In this document: piece by piece, positions 18,229 to 27,675 of the stretch | Layout: every line of letters starts with the position of its first letter | Numbering within the stretch: position 1 is the stretch's first letter | Origin: Xenophilus aerolatus | GTDB lineage: Bacteria; Pseudomonadota; Gammaproteobacteria; Burkholderiales; Burkholderiaceae_C | DNA: 64,000 nt | Direction of reading: 5' to 3' | Assembly: GCA_029968055.1 (NCBI GenBank) | Contig: JASCNX010000001.1 | Coordinates: forward strand, 806,001-870,000 | Notes under the pieces: model-generated | The model's database searches: none | Seen by the model: the letters and a program-made list of their open reading frames with translations, nothing else | What the model was told of the DNA's origin: nothing | Position numbers and translations under genes: made by a program

Positions 18229-19317
18229 ATGAATGAGAATGCGGCTCCGATGCCCGGCCTCCAGGATTCCCTCTTCGACGACGCGCCGACGCCCTTGCCG
18301 CCCGCCGACGCCGAGGCGGCGCCGGCCGGGGCGCGGCAACGCGCCAAATCCCCAGCCGAGCGCGTGCAGCCTGCCGCCGTCCCCGAGTCGCTGCAGGCCC
18401 TGGCGGCCGCCCTGCCCCGTGCCCTGCACCTGGGCACATCGTCCTGGCACTTTCCGGGCTGGGCCGGGCTCGTCTGGGAGCGCGAGTACGCGCAACCATG
18501 GCTCTCGCGTCATGGCCTGGCCGCCTATGCGCAGCACCCCTTGCTGCGCGGTGTCAGCCTCGACCGCAGCTTCTACCGCCCGCTCAGCGCCAGCCAGTTC
18601 GCAGCCTACGCCGCACAGGTGCCCGACGATTTCCGCTTCGTGGTCAAGGCACCGAGCCTGGTCGCCGACGCCCTGGTGCGCGGTGAGGATGGACGGGGCA
18701 TGCAGCCGAATCCCGTATTTCTCGATCCGACCTTGGCCGTGGAGCAGTTCGTTGCACCAGCCATCGAAGGACTGGGCACCCGCATCGGCGCACTGGTGTT
18801 CCAGCTCAGCCCCCTGCCCGCCGCCTTGCTCGCCCGAATGCCGGAACTGCTGGACCGCCTGTCGGTGCTGTTGCGCGCCCTGCCCCGGCTGCGGCCCGCA
18901 GCGCCCGACGCCACGGTGGCCGTCGAGGTGCGCAACCCCGAATGGCTGACGCCCGAGTTCGTCGAAGTGCTGCGCGACGCCAGCGCCACCTACTGCCTGG
19001 GCCTGCATCCGAAGCTTCCGCCCATCGGTGAGCAGATTCCGGTGTTGCGTGCGTTGTGGCCCGGACCGCTGGTGTGCAGGTGGAACCTGAACCGCAAGCA
19101 CGGCGCTTTCGGCTACGAGGATGCGAAGGGCCTGTACGAGCCCTTCGACCGCCTGGTCGATCCGGACGTGGCCACGCGCGAGGCGTTGGCCCGCGTCATC
19201 GCCGGCACGGTGGGCGCCGGACAGTCGGCCTATGTGACGATCAACAACAAGGCCGAAGGCTCGGCACCGCTGAGCGTCGCGGCGCTGGCCGAGGCAGTGC
19301 ACGCGCGGCTGGCCTGA
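18229..19317 (+). CDS. DUF72 (YecE-like) family protein
   Basis: 362 residues with the DUF72 TIM-barrel pattern: LHLGTSSWHFPGWAGLVW, VSLDRSFYRPLSASQF, DFRFVVKAP, VAVEVRNPEWL and a late AYVTINNKAEGSAP. The biochemical activity of the family is not established. About 60 N-terminal residues before the barrel are low-complexity Pro/Ala. The ATG at 18229 is preferred to a GTG six codons upstream. Confidence 0.88.
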   Translation: MNENAAPMPGLQDSLFDDAPTPLPPADAEAAPAGARQRAKSPAERVQPAAVPESLQALAAALPRALHLGTSSWHFPGWAGLVWEREYAQPWLSRHGLAAYAQHPLLRGVSLDRSFYRPLSASQFAAYAAQVPDDFRFVVKAPSLVADALVRGEDGRGMQPNPVFLDPTLAVEQFVAPAIEGLGTRIGALVFQLSPLPAALLARMPELLDRLSVLLRALPRLRPAAPDATVAVEVRNPEWLTPEFVEVLRDASATYCLGLHPKLPPIGEQIPVLRALWPGPLVCRWNLNRKHGAFGYEDAKGLYEPFDRLVDPDVATREALARVIAGTVGAGQSAYVTINNKAEGSAPLSVAALAEAVHARLA

Positions 19318-19333
19318 GCCACGCGCGCCGATT

Positions 19334-20653
19334 TCAGTCGCGCGCTTCCAGCGCCTTGTTCAACCGCAGCGCGCCCAGCGTGCATACCGCGCCCGACAGC
19401 AGGTACAGGCTCAGGTAGCCCAGGCCGAAGTGGGCCGACAGGCCCAGCGCCACCAGCGGTGCGAAGGCGGCGCCGATCAGCCAAGCGAAGTCGGCCGTGA
19501 GCGCGGCGCCGGTGTAGCGGTATCGCGAGCCGAAGTTGGACGTCACCGCACCCGCGGCCTGCCCGTAGGACAGGCCCAGCACGACGGAGCCCAGCAGAAT
19601 GAACACGTCCTGGCCCAGCGTGCCGCCGTTGAGCAGCGTGGGCGCGAAGCCGCTGAACACGGCAATCAGCGCCGCCAGCGCGCCCAGCGTGTAGCGGCGG
19701 CCGTACTTGTCGGCGATCCAGCCCGACGCCACGATGCCGCCCGCCACGAGGAACCCGCCGATGATCTGCACGCCCAGGAAGGCGGTGATCGACTGCTCCG
19801 AGTACAGGCGGATCCACGACAGCGGGAACACCGTGATCAGGTGGAACAGCGCATAGCTGGCCAGCGCCGCGAAGGCCCCGATCACCAGGCTGAAGCCGCG
19901 CGTGCGCACCAGCTCGGCCACACCCACCGGCACCAGTTCGCGCTCGGTGAGCAGCTCCTGGTATTCCGGCGTCACCACCAGGCGCAGCCGGGCGAACAGC
20001 GCCACCACGTTGATGGCGAAGGCGCAGAAGAAGGGATAGCGCCAGCCCCAGGAGAGGAAGTCCTCCAGCGACAGGCTGCCATACAGGAAGGTGAACAGCG
20101 CGCTCGCCAGAATGAAGCCGACCGGCGCCCCGAGCTGGCCCAGCATCGCGTACCAGCCGCGGCGGCCCTCGGGCGCGCTGAGGGCCAGCAGCGAGGGCAG
20201 CCCGTCCCACGAGCCGCCGAGCGCCAGGCCCTGGCCGATGCGGAAGATCGACAGCAGCACGATGGCCGTCACGCCGATCGATTCGTAGCTGGGCAGGAAG
20301 GCAATGCCCACCGTCGAGGTCCCGAGCATGAACAGCGCAATGGTCAGCTTGGTTGCCATGCCCCACCGGCGCTGGACGGCCATGGAGATCACCGTGCCGA
20401 ACGGCCGCGCGACGAAGGCGAGCGCGAAGATCGCGAAGGCGTACAGGGTGCCCTCCAGCCGCTGCTCGAAGGGAAAGAACAGCGCCGGGAACACCAGCAC
20501 CGAGGCGATGCCGTAGACGAAGAAGTCGAAGTACTCGGACGCGCGCCCGATGACGACGCCGACGGCGATCTCCCCTGGGGCGACATGGTGGTCGCCATGC
20601 TGGTTCGAGGGCTTCGCCGGAGAATCGGTGATGGCGTGGCTGATGCTGGACAT
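19334..20653 (-). CDS. MFS transporter, metabolite:H+ symporter type
   Basis: 439 residues with about 12 predicted membrane helices. The N-terminus EYFDFFVYGIASVLVFPALF and RIGQGLALGGSWDG are typical of the MHS group (ProP/ShiA/KgtP-like), which brings small organic acids or zwitterions into the cell with protons. The loop ADKYGRRYTLG is the conserved MFS signature. The substrate is unknown. It is divergent from cyoA across about 175 bases. Confidence 0.88.
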   Translation of the reverse strand: MSSISHAITDSPAKPSNQHGDHHVAPGEIAVGVVIGRASEYFDFFVYGIASVLVFPALFFPFEQRLEGTLYAFAIFALAFVARPFGTVISMAVQRRWGMATKLTIALFMLGTSTVGIAFLPSYESIGVTAIVLLSIFRIGQGLALGGSWDGLPSLLALSAPEGRRGWYAMLGQLGAPVGFILASALFTFLYGSLSLEDFLSWGWRYPFFCAFAINVVALFARLRLVVTPEYQELLTERELVPVGVAELVRTRGFSLVIGAFAALASYALFHLITVFPLSWIRLYSEQSITAFLGVQIIGGFLVAGGIVASGWIADKYGRRYTLGALAALIAVFSGFAPTLLNGGTLGQDVFILLGSVVLGLSYGQAAGAVTSNFGSRYRYTGAALTADFAWLIGAAFAPLVALGLSAHFGLGYLSLYLLSGAVCTLGALRLNKALEARD

Positions 20654-20725
20654 CTTGCGTGAGTCGGGTCTAGATTGCGGGCATTCGAACATCCGAAGAG
20701 TCGCACCTTCGGGCCTCGGACGCCA

Positions 20726-20742
20726 TAGGACAAAACGTCCAA
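20726..20742. promoter_or_regulatory. GGAC-N5-GTCC palindrome between the MFS gene and cyoA
   Basis: TAGGACAAAACGTCCAA is a near-symmetric operator-like site about 75 bases upstream of the MFS start and about 90 bases upstream of cyoA. A second dyad, CCGAAG/CTTCGG, lies near 20693-20712, and a -10-like CATACAT near 20765 faces cyoA. No regulator gene adjoins; RegA binding is possible but not demonstrable by eye. Confidence 0.35.
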
Positions 20743-20828
20743 TCGCCCGAAAACCGCATTCGGCATACATTTTGCGCTTTCCGGCAACCCGCGCTTTCCC
20801 TTGGCGGGGCCACACCTGATCGCTCCGC

Positions 20829-21845
20829 ATGCCTTTTCCGAAGAGCCTCCGCGCCGCGCCCCTCCTCGCGCTTGCCACCCTGCTGGCGGGCTGCAACGCC
20901 GTGGTGCTGAACCCCGCCGGCGACGTCGCGGCCCAGCAGGGCCGCCTGGTCGTCGCCTCCACTGTGCTGATGCTGCTGATCATCGTTCCGGTGATCGTGC
21001 TCATCCTGCTGTTCGCCTGGCGCTACCGCGCGTCCAACAAGGAAGCCGACTACCAGCCCGACTGGGACCATTCCACCCAGCTCGAGCTCGTGATCTGGGC
21101 CGCGCCGCTGGTCATCGTCATCGCCTTGGGCGCCCTCACCTGGATCGGCACCCACCTGCTCGACCCGTACCGGCCGCTGGACCGCATCGCCGCCGGCAAG
21201 CCGGTGCCCGAAGGCGTCAAGCCGCTGGAGGTCGAGGTCGTCTCGCTCGACTGGAAGTGGCTCTTCTTCTACCCCGAGCAGGGCATTGCCACGGTCAACG
21301 AGCTGGCCGCTCCGGTCGACCGACCCATCCGCTTCAAGCTGACGTCGAGCACGACGATGAATGCCTTCTATGTGCCCGACCTCGCCGGCATGATCTACAC
21401 CATGCCCGGCATGCAGACCGAACTCAACGCGGTCATCAACAAGCCCGGCGTGTACCACGGCCTGTCGTCGCACTACAGCGGCTCGGGCTTCTCGGGCATG
21501 ACCTTCAAGTTCCACGGGCTGAGCCAGGACGACTTCGCCAAGTGGGTGGCCCAGGGCAAATCCGAAGGCAAGGCGCTCACGCGCGCCACCTACCTTGAAC
21601 TCGCCAAGCCCAGCGAACGCAACCCGGTGGCACGCTTCGCCTCGGTGGAGCCCGGCCTGTACGAGCGCGTGCTGAACATGTGCGTCGAAGAAGGCAAACC
21701 CTGCATGCACGCCACGATGGCGCAGGACGCCGCCCGCCAGGGCAACCGCGCGGCGATGTCCGGGCGCACGCCCGAGCAGGTGCGCGACGCACAGCCGGAA
21801 AAAGCCCACGGTGGACATTCGATGCCCGCTGCGGCAGCCAAGTAG
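20829..21845 (+). CDS. cyoA: Cytochrome bo-type quinol oxidase subunit II
   Basis: 338 residues. A lipoprotein signal (LATLLAGC) and two membrane helices precede a cupredoxin-like periplasmic domain. Segments such as VSLDWKWLFFYPEQGIATVN and STTMNAFYVPDLAG are typical of CyoA. The CuA-ligand pattern of cytochrome c oxidases is absent, so electrons come from quinol. The C-terminus carries a His/Met-containing tail (KAHGGHSMP). It is the first gene of cyoABCD-surf1-regBA. Confidence 0.96.
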   Translation: MPFPKSLRAAPLLALATLLAGCNAVVLNPAGDVAAQQGRLVVASTVLMLLIIVPVIVLILLFAWRYRASNKEADYQPDWDHSTQLELVIWAAPLVIVIALGALTWIGTHLLDPYRPLDRIAAGKPVPEGVKPLEVEVVSLDWKWLFFYPEQGIATVNELAAPVDRPIRFKLTSSTTMNAFYVPDLAGMIYTMPGMQTELNAVINKPGVYHGLSSHYSGSGFSGMTFKFHGLSQDDFAKWVAQGKSEGKALTRATYLELAKPSERNPVARFASVEPGLYERVLNMCVEEGKPCMHATMAQDAARQGNRAAMSGRTPEQVRDAQPEKAHGGHSMPAAAAK

Positions 21846-21913
21846 TCGACCTTCTTTGTCGTCGGAAGAGAGGGGCGCCCCCTGCGCCCGCATCGCCGAA
21901 AGAGTGAACCGTC

Positions 21914-23926
21914 ATGTCTGAACAATCGTCTGGGCCCGCCGCGCCCGCCCACTGGCTCCTGGGACGCATCACCTGGGAGTCGATTCCCATGGCGCACGAG
22001 CCGATCCTGCTGTGGACCTTCATCGCCGTCGTGCTCGGCGGCATCGCCGTGCTCGCGCTCATCACGAAGTTCCGGCTCTGGGGCACGCTGTGGCGCGACT
22101 GGTTCTGCAGCATCGACCACAAGAAGATCGGCGTGATGTACATGGTCCTGGGCATCGTGATGCTGCTGCGTGGCTTCTCGGACGCCATCATGATGCGCCT
22201 GCAGCAGGCCATGGCCTTCGGCGACAACATGGGCTACCTGCCGCCGCACCACTACGACCAGGTGTTCACCGCCCACGGCGTGATCATGATCTTCTTCGTG
22301 GCCATGCCGCTGGTGACGGGCCTGATGAACTACCTCGTGCCGCTGCAGATCGGTGCGCGCGACGTGGCCTTCCCCTTCCTGAACAACTTCAGCTTCTGGA
22401 TGACCACCGCCGGCGCCGTGTTGGTGATGATGTCGCTGTTCCTGGGCGAGTTCTCCACGGCCGGCTGGCTGGCACTGTCGATGCTGGGCAACCAGAACCC
22501 GGGGGTCGGGCTCGATTACTACATATGGGCCCTGCAGATCGCGGGGGTGGGCACCACGCTCTCGGGCATCAACCTGCTGGTGACCATCGTGAAGATGCGC
22601 GCGCCGGGCATGGACCTGATGAAGATGCCCATCTTCACCTGGACCTCGCTGTGCACCAACGCCCTGATCGTGGCCTCGTTCCCGATCCTCACGGCCGCGC
22701 TGGTCTTCATGTCGCTGGACCGCTACCTGGGTACCAATTTCTTCACGAACCACCTCGGCGGCAACCCGATGCTGTACGTGAACCTGATCTGGATCTGGGG
22801 CCACCCCGAGGTCTACATCCTGGTGCTGCCGGCCTTCGGCGTGTTCTCCGAGGTGGTGGCCACCTTCAGCGGCAAGCGGCTCTTCGGCTACACCTCGATG
22901 GTGTACGCGACGGTGTGTATCACCATCCTGTCGTACCTGGTGTGGCTGCACCACTTCTTCACCATGGGCTCGGGTGCCAGCGTGAACTCCTTCTTCGGGA
23001 TCACGACCATGATCATCTCGATCCCGACCGGCGCGAAGATCTTCAACTGGCTCTTCACCATGTACCGCGGCCGCATTCGGTTCACGGTGCCGATGCTGTG
23101 GACGATCGGCTTCATGTGCACCTTCGCCATCGGCGGGATGACGGGCGTGCTGCTGGCCGTGCCGCCGGCCGACTTCGTGCTGCACAACAGCCTGTTCCTG
23201 ATCGCGCACTTCCACAACGTGATCATCGGCGGCGTGGTGTTCGCCATGTTTGCCGGCATCAACTACTGGTTCCCCAAGGCCTTCGGATACAAGCTCGACG
23301 AGTTCTGGGGCAAGTGCTCGTTCTGGTTCTGGCTGGTGGGCTTCTGGGTCGCGTTCACGCCGCTGTACGTGCTCGGCCTGATGGGCGTCACGCGCCGCGC
23401 CAACCATTTCGAGGACCCGTCCCTGCAGATCTGGTTCCAGATCGCGGCCTTCGGTGCCCTGCTCGTGGCATTCGGCATCGGCAGCTTCCTGATCCAGCTG
23501 TACGTGAGCTTCCGCCGGCGCGACCAGCTGCGCGACACCACGGGCGACCCGTGGAACGGCCGCACGCTGGAATGGGCAACCTCCTCGCCGCCGCCGCAGT
23601 ACAACTTCGCCTTCACGCCCGTGGTGCACGACCTCGACGCCTGGTGGGACATGAAGGGCAACGGCTACCGGCGGCCGCTGGATGGCTTCAAGCCGATCCA
23701 CATGCCGAAGAACACCGCCTCGGGCGTGGTGATCTCGGTGCTGTCGATGGTCTGCGGCTTCGCGCTGATCTGGCACATGTGGCCGCTGGCCGCGGCCTCC
23801 TTCGTCGCCACCATCCTGGCCGCGATCATCCACACCTTCAACTACAAGCGCGACTTCTACATCCCGGCGACCGAGGTGGTCGCCACCGAGAACGCGCGCA
23901 CCCAGCTCCTGGCTAGCCATGTCTGA
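21914..23926 (+). CDS. cyoB: Cytochrome bo-type quinol oxidase subunit I
   Basis: 670 residues, full length for CyoB with about 15 membrane helices. It holds the heme-copper site motif [12 protein letters not shown] (His-Tyr cross-link), later [12 protein letters not shown] and [13 protein letters not shown]-like heme His segments, and the N-terminal [17 protein letters not shown]. It reduces O2 at the heme o3/CuB site and pumps protons. The 68-base gap after cyoA contains a GGGGCGCCCC palindrome. Its end overlaps cyoC by eight bases. Confidence 0.97.
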   Translation: MSEQSSGPAAPAHWLLGRITWESIPMAHEPILLWTFIAVVLGGIAVLALITKFRLWGTLWRDWFCSIDHKKIGVMYMVLGIVMLLRGFSDAIMMRLQQAMAFGDNMGYLPPHHYDQVFTAHGVIMIFFVAMPLVTGLMNYLVPLQIGARDVAFPFLNNFSFWMTTAGAVLVMMSLFLGEFSTAGWLALSMLGNQNPGVGLDYYIWALQIAGVGTTLSGINLLVTIVKMRAPGMDLMKMPIFTWTSLCTNALIVASFPILTAALVFMSLDRYLGTNFFTNHLGGNPMLYVNLIWIWGHPEVYILVLPAFGVFSEVVATFSGKRLFGYTSMVYATVCITILSYLVWLHHFFTMGSGASVNSFFGITTMIISIPTGAKIFNWLFTMYRGRIRFTVPMLWTIGFMCTFAIGGMTGVLLAVPPADFVLHNSLFLIAHFHNVIIGGVVFAMFAGINYWFPKAFGYKLDEFWGKCSFWFWLVGFWVAFTPLYVLGLMGVTRRANHFEDPSLQIWFQIAAFGALLVAFGIGSFLIQLYVSFRRRDQLRDTTGDPWNGRTLEWATSSPPPQYNFAFTPVVHDLDAWWDMKGNGYRRPLDGFKPIHMPKNTASGVVISVLSMVCGFALIWHMWPLAAASFVATILAAIIHTFNYKRDFYIPATEVVATENARTQLLASHV

Positions 23927-24542
23927 CCTCGCATCCACCGCCGACGGCGCCGCCGTGCGCGCCTACCACCTCGCGGACGAGCCGCACCCTTCGAGCGGCA
24001 CCGCGCTGGGCTTCTGGCTCTACCTGATGAGCGACTGCCTGATCTTCGCGGCGCTCTTCGCGACCTACGGCGTGCTCGGCCGCAACTATGCGGGCGGACC
24101 GGGCGGCGCCGAGCTGTTCGATCTGAAGCTGGTGGCCATCAACACCGCTTTCCTGTTGCTGTCGTCCATCACCTTCGGCTTCGCCATGCTGCAGAAGCAG
24201 CAGAACAAGGTCGGCGGGACGCTGGGCTGGCTGGTGGTCACGGGCCTGTTCGGGCTTTGCTTCCTGGGGCTGGAGCTGTACGAGTTCCACCACCTCATCA
24301 AGGAGGGCGCGACGCCACAGAGCAGCGCCTTCCTGTCGGCCTTCTTCGCCCTGGTCGGCACGCACGGCCTGCACGTGACCTTCGGCACCATCTGGCTGGT
24401 GGTGCTGATGATCCAGATCGCCAAGCATGGGCTGATCCACGAGAACAAGCGGCGGCTGATGTGCCTGTCGATGTTCTGGCACTTCCTGGACGTCGTGTGG
24501 ATCGGCGTCTTCACCTTCGTCTACCTCATGGGAGTGCTGTGA
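23919..24542 (+). CDS. cyoC: Cytochrome bo-type quinol oxidase subunit III
   Basis: 207 residues and five membrane helices. Typical CyoC segments are [20 protein letters not shown], the Glu-containing [20 protein letters not shown] and [14 protein letters not shown]. It is an integral inner-membrane subunit of the oxidase. It overlaps both neighbours (cyoB by 8 bases, cyoD by 1), indicating translational coupling. Confidence 0.96.
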   Translation: MSDLASTADGAAVRAYHLADEPHPSSGTALGFWLYLMSDCLIFAALFATYGVLGRNYAGGPGGAELFDLKLVAINTAFLLLSSITFGFAMLQKQQNKVGGTLGWLVVTGLFGLCFLGLELYEFHHLIKEGATPQSSAFLSAFFALVGTHGLHVTFGTIWLVVLMIQIAKHGLIHENKRRLMCLSMFWHFLDVVWIGVFTFVYLMGVL

Positions 24543-24940
24543 TGAGCGCCCACCGCACGCACGCCGCCGACGCAGGCGCCCACCACGACGACCACCACGG
24601 TCACGACGACGGGCCGCACAGCACCTTCTCCGGCTACATGATCGGCTTCGTGCTGTCGATCGTGCTCACGGCCATCCCCTTCTGGCTGGTGATGAACAAC
24701 GTCATCGCCGACCGCACGGTGGCGGTGCTGGTACTGGGTGCCTTCGCCGTGGTGCAGATCCTCGTGCACATGGTGTTCTTCCTGCACATGAACGGCAAGG
24801 TCGAGGGCGGCTGGACCATGCTCTCCACCATCTTCACCATCGTGTTCGTCGCGATCGCGATCGCCGGCACGCTGTGGGTCATGTTCCACATGAACACCAA
24901 CATGATGCCGATGCACCCGGCCTCGGGCATGGGCAGCTGA
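24542..24940 (+). CDS. cyoD: Cytochrome bo-type quinol oxidase subunit IV
   Basis: 132 residues with three membrane helices; GYMIGFVLSIVLTAIPFWLV and LVHMVFFLHMNG are characteristic of CyoD, which helps CuB assembly in subunit I. The first 30 residues are a His/Asp-rich extension (HHDDHHGHDDGPH), which could bind metal. The C-terminus is Met/His-rich. Confidence 0.95.
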   Translation: MSAHRTHAADAGAHHDDHHGHDDGPHSTFSGYMIGFVLSIVLTAIPFWLVMNNVIADRTVAVLVLGAFAVVQILVHMVFFLHMNGKVEGGWTMLSTIFTIVFVAIAIAGTLWVMFHMNTNMMPMHPASGMGS

Positions 24941-24942
24941 CG

Positions 24943-25767
24943 GTGCCGCCGGCCGTCCCGGTCGCCCCGCAGGGCCCCGGACCCACGGGCCGCCCCCGCC
25001 GCAGCCGCGCCGCAAGGTGGGCGATGCAGGCCGGGGCGGCCTTCTTCTTCGTGCTCTTCGTCGCGCTGGGTACGTGGCAGGTCCAGCGGCTGGGCTGGAA
25101 GCAGGCGCTCATCGCGCGCGTGGATGCGCGGGTGCACGCGTCGCCCGTCGCGGCCCCTGCGCGGCCCCGCTGGCCGGCGATCGGCCGCGATGCCGACGAG
25201 TACCTGCGCGTCGCACTCGACGGCCGCTTCCTGCACGACAAGGAGGCGCTGGTGCAGGCCAGCACCGAGCGAGGCGCGGGCTTCTGGGTGCTGACGCCGC
25301 TGCAGCGGGCCGACGGCACCCTGGTGCTGGTGAACCGCGGCTTCGTGCCGCCCGACCGGCGCGACCCGGCCCGCCGGTCGCCGGCGCCGACGGGCGAGGT
25401 CCATGTGCAGGGCCTCCTGCGCCTCACCGAGCCCGGCGGCGGCTTCCTGCGGCACAACGACCCGGCCGCCGAACGCTGGCATTCGCGCGACGTGGCAGCC
25501 ATCGCGGCCGCCCGCGCCCTGCCCGCGGACCGCGTGGCGCCCTACTTCGTCGATGCCGAGTCCGCGCCCGGCGCCCCGCTCGATGCCTGGCCGTTGCCCG
25601 GCCTCACGGTCATCCGCTTCAGCAACAACCACCTCGTCTACGCCATCACCTGGTACGGCCTGGCCCTGATGGCCGCCGCTGCGGGCTGGTATGTGCGCCG
25701 TGTCGACCGCGCCGGGCATGCCGCTGGCGACAATGGCCCTTCCGACTCGCCCGACCCGCACCCATGA
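24943..25767 (+). CDS. SURF1 family oxidase assembly protein
   Basis: 274 residues from a GTG two bases after the cyoD stop. The SURF1 layout has an N-terminal helix (GAAFFFVLFVALGTWQVQRLGWK), a periplasmic domain with VLVNRGFVP, and a C-terminal helix preceded by SNNHLVYAITWYGLALM. SURF1/Shy1 assists heme a insertion in cytochrome c oxidases. Its place in a cyo operon implies service to the quinol oxidase. An internal ATG at 25024 is an alternative start. It overlaps regB by four bases. Confidence 0.9.
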   Translation: MPPAVPVAPQGPGPTGRPRRSRAARWAMQAGAAFFFVLFVALGTWQVQRLGWKQALIARVDARVHASPVAAPARPRWPAIGRDADEYLRVALDGRFLHDKEALVQASTERGAGFWVLTPLQRADGTLVLVNRGFVPPDRRDPARRSPAPTGEVHVQGLLRLTEPGGGFLRHNDPAAERWHSRDVAAIAAARALPADRVAPYFVDAESAPGAPLDAWPLPGLTVIRFSNNHLVYAITWYGLALMAAAAGWYVRRVDRAGHAAGDNGPSDSPDPHP

Positions 25768-27125
25768 TTCCTGCCGCGCCTGACACGCTCGCCGGTGCCG
25801 TTCCGGACCGGCTCGGCCCTGGCGCGAGCGTCGGCTTCGAGAAGGCCACGGGCCTGAAGAACCTGCAGCAGCTCATCCAGCTGCGCTGGATCGCCGTGTT
25901 CGGCCAGGTCTTCACGATCGAGGTCGTCCACTACGGCTTCCGCATCCCCATCCCGATCGAGCAGATGCTGGTCGTGCTGGGCTGCCTGGTGGCCTTCAAC
26001 GTCCTGAGCCTGCTGCGCTGGCGCACCCGCCGCGAGGTCACCAACACCGAACTGATGGTGGCGCTGCTGGTGGACATCGGCATGCTCACCGCCCAGCTCT
26101 ACCTCAGCGGCGGCGCGACCAACCCCTTCGTCTTCCTGTATCTGCTGCAGGTGATCCTGGGTGCCGTGCTGCTGCAGCCCTGGTCGACCTGGACGGTGGT
26201 GGGCGTCACCGTGCTGTGCTTCGCCGGGCTCGCGCTCTTCGGACGGCCGCTGCCGCTGCCGCTGGACCACTACCGCGGCCTGGCCAGCCCCTACATGCTC
26301 GGCATGCTGGTGTGCTTCGCGCTCAACGCGGCGCTGCTGGTCACCTTCATCAGCCGCATCACCGGCAACCTGCGCGCCCGCGACGCCAACCTCGCGCGCC
26401 TGCAGCAGCGCGCGGCGGAAGAGGAGCACATCGTGCGCATGGGCCTGCTCGCCTCGGGCGCGGCCCACGAACTGGGCACGCCGCTGTCGACCCTGGCCGT
26501 GATCCTCGGCGATTGGCAGCACCTGCCGCACTTCACCTCCGACCCCGAACTGGCCGAGGAGGTCACGGAGATGGAAGCGCAGGTGCAGCGCTGCAAGGCG
26601 ATCGTCAGCGGCATCCTGCTCTCGGCCGGCGAGGCCCGGGGCGAATCGTCCGAGGAGACCACCATCTGCACCTTCCTCGACGAGCTGGTGGAAGACTGGC
26701 GCCGGCGCCGGCCTTCCGCCGGTGCCGCCTTCACCTACAGCAACCGCTTCGGGCAGGACCTGCCGGCCGTGTCCGACTCCGCGCTCAAGCAGATGGTCGG
26801 CAACGTGCTGGACAACGCGCTCGAGGCGTCGCCACACGGCCTGCACTTCGACGCCGCACGCGAAGGCGATGCGCTGGTGCTGACCGTCACCGACCAGGGA
26901 CCGGGTTTCCTGCCCGCCATGCTCGAGCAACTGGGCAAGCCCTACCGCTCGAGCAAGGGGCGGCCCGGCGGCGGGCTGGGCCTGTTCCTGGTGGTGAATG
27001 TCGCGCGGACCGTGGGCGGCACCGTCACGGCCCGCAACCGGCAGGAAGGCGGCGCCGAAGTGAAGATCACCCTGCCGCTGGCCGCCATCGCGCTGGCCGA
27101 GGAAGAAGATGACGATGCTGCCTGA
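25764..27125 (+). CDS. regB: Redox-sensing histidine kinase of the RegB/PrrB family
   Basis: 453 residues. Six N-terminal membrane helices include GGATNPF, which matches the GGXXNPF ubiquinone-sensing motif of RegB. The H-box is ASGAAHELGTPLSTL. A Cys (QVQRCKAI) lies 42 residues after the phosphorylated His, close to the position of the redox-active Cys265 relative to His225 in RegB. N and G boxes follow (NVLDNALEAS, DQGPGFLP, GGGLGLFL). It should autophosphorylate when the quinone pool is reduced and pass phosphate to the adjacent regulator. Confidence 0.92.
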   Translation: MIPAAPDTLAGAVPDRLGPGASVGFEKATGLKNLQQLIQLRWIAVFGQVFTIEVVHYGFRIPIPIEQMLVVLGCLVAFNVLSLLRWRTRREVTNTELMVALLVDIGMLTAQLYLSGGATNPFVFLYLLQVILGAVLLQPWSTWTVVGVTVLCFAGLALFGRPLPLPLDHYRGLASPYMLGMLVCFALNAALLVTFISRITGNLRARDANLARLQQRAAEEEHIVRMGLLASGAAHELGTPLSTLAVILGDWQHLPHFTSDPELAEEVTEMEAQVQRCKAIVSGILLSAGEARGESSEETTICTFLDELVEDWRRRRPSAGAAFTYSNRFGQDLPAVSDSALKQMVGNVLDNALEASPHGLHFDAAREGDALVLTVTDQGPGFLPAMLEQLGKPYRSSKGRPGGGLGLFLVVNVARTVGGTVTARNRQEGGAEVKITLPLAAIALAEEEDDDAA

Positions 27126-27669
27126 CCCGGCGACCGACGACACCCGCAGCCTGCTCATCGTCGAGGACGACGCGGCCTTCGCGCGCACGCTGGCGCGCTC
27201 CTTCGAGCGCCGCGGCTATGCGGTGCAGGTCGCGGCGAGCCTGGAGGACGTGACGGCGCTGCTGCCCGCCTTCTCCCCCGGCTACGCGGTGGTCGACCTC
27301 AAGCTGCAGGGCGACGCCTCGGGCCTGGCCTGCGTGCAGGCCCTGCACGCGCACGACGAGGACATGCTCATCGTCGTGCTGACCGGCTTCGCCAGCATCG
27401 CGACCGCCGTGGAGGCGATCAAGCTCGGCGCCTGCCACTACCTGGCCAAGCCCTCCAACACCGACGACATCGAGGCCGCGTTCGGCCGCGCCGAGGGCAC
27501 GACGGAGGTCGAGCTGACCAACCGCTCGACCTCGATCAAGACCCTGGAGTGGGAGCGCATCCACCAGGTGCTGGCCGAGACCGGCTTCAACATCTCCGAG
27601 ACCGCGCGGCGCCTGGGCATGCACCGCCGCACGCTGGCGCGCAAGCTGGGCAAGCAGCAGGTCAAGTGA
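27109..27669 (+). CDS. regA: RegA/PrrA-type response regulator
   Basis: 186 residues. The receiver domain has the DD pair in IVEDDAAF, phospho-Asp in VVDLKLQGDASG, Thr in LTGFAS and Lys in LAKPS. The C-terminal Fis-like helix-turn-helix (ETARRLGMHRRTLARKLGK) is the near-invariant RegA DNA-binding motif. It overlaps regB by 17 bases. RegA is a global redox regulator of respiration and carbon and nitrogen fixation in other proteobacteria; control of the upstream cyo genes is inferred. Confidence 0.95.
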   Translation: MTMLPDPATDDTRSLLIVEDDAAFARTLARSFERRGYAVQVAASLEDVTALLPAFSPGYAVVDLKLQGDASGLACVQALHAHDEDMLIVVLTGFASIATAVEAIKLGACHYLAKPSNTDDIEAAFGRAEGTTEVELTNRSTSIKTLEWERIHQVLAETGFNISETARRLGMHRRTLARKLGKQQVK

Positions 27670-27675
27670 GTGCCG

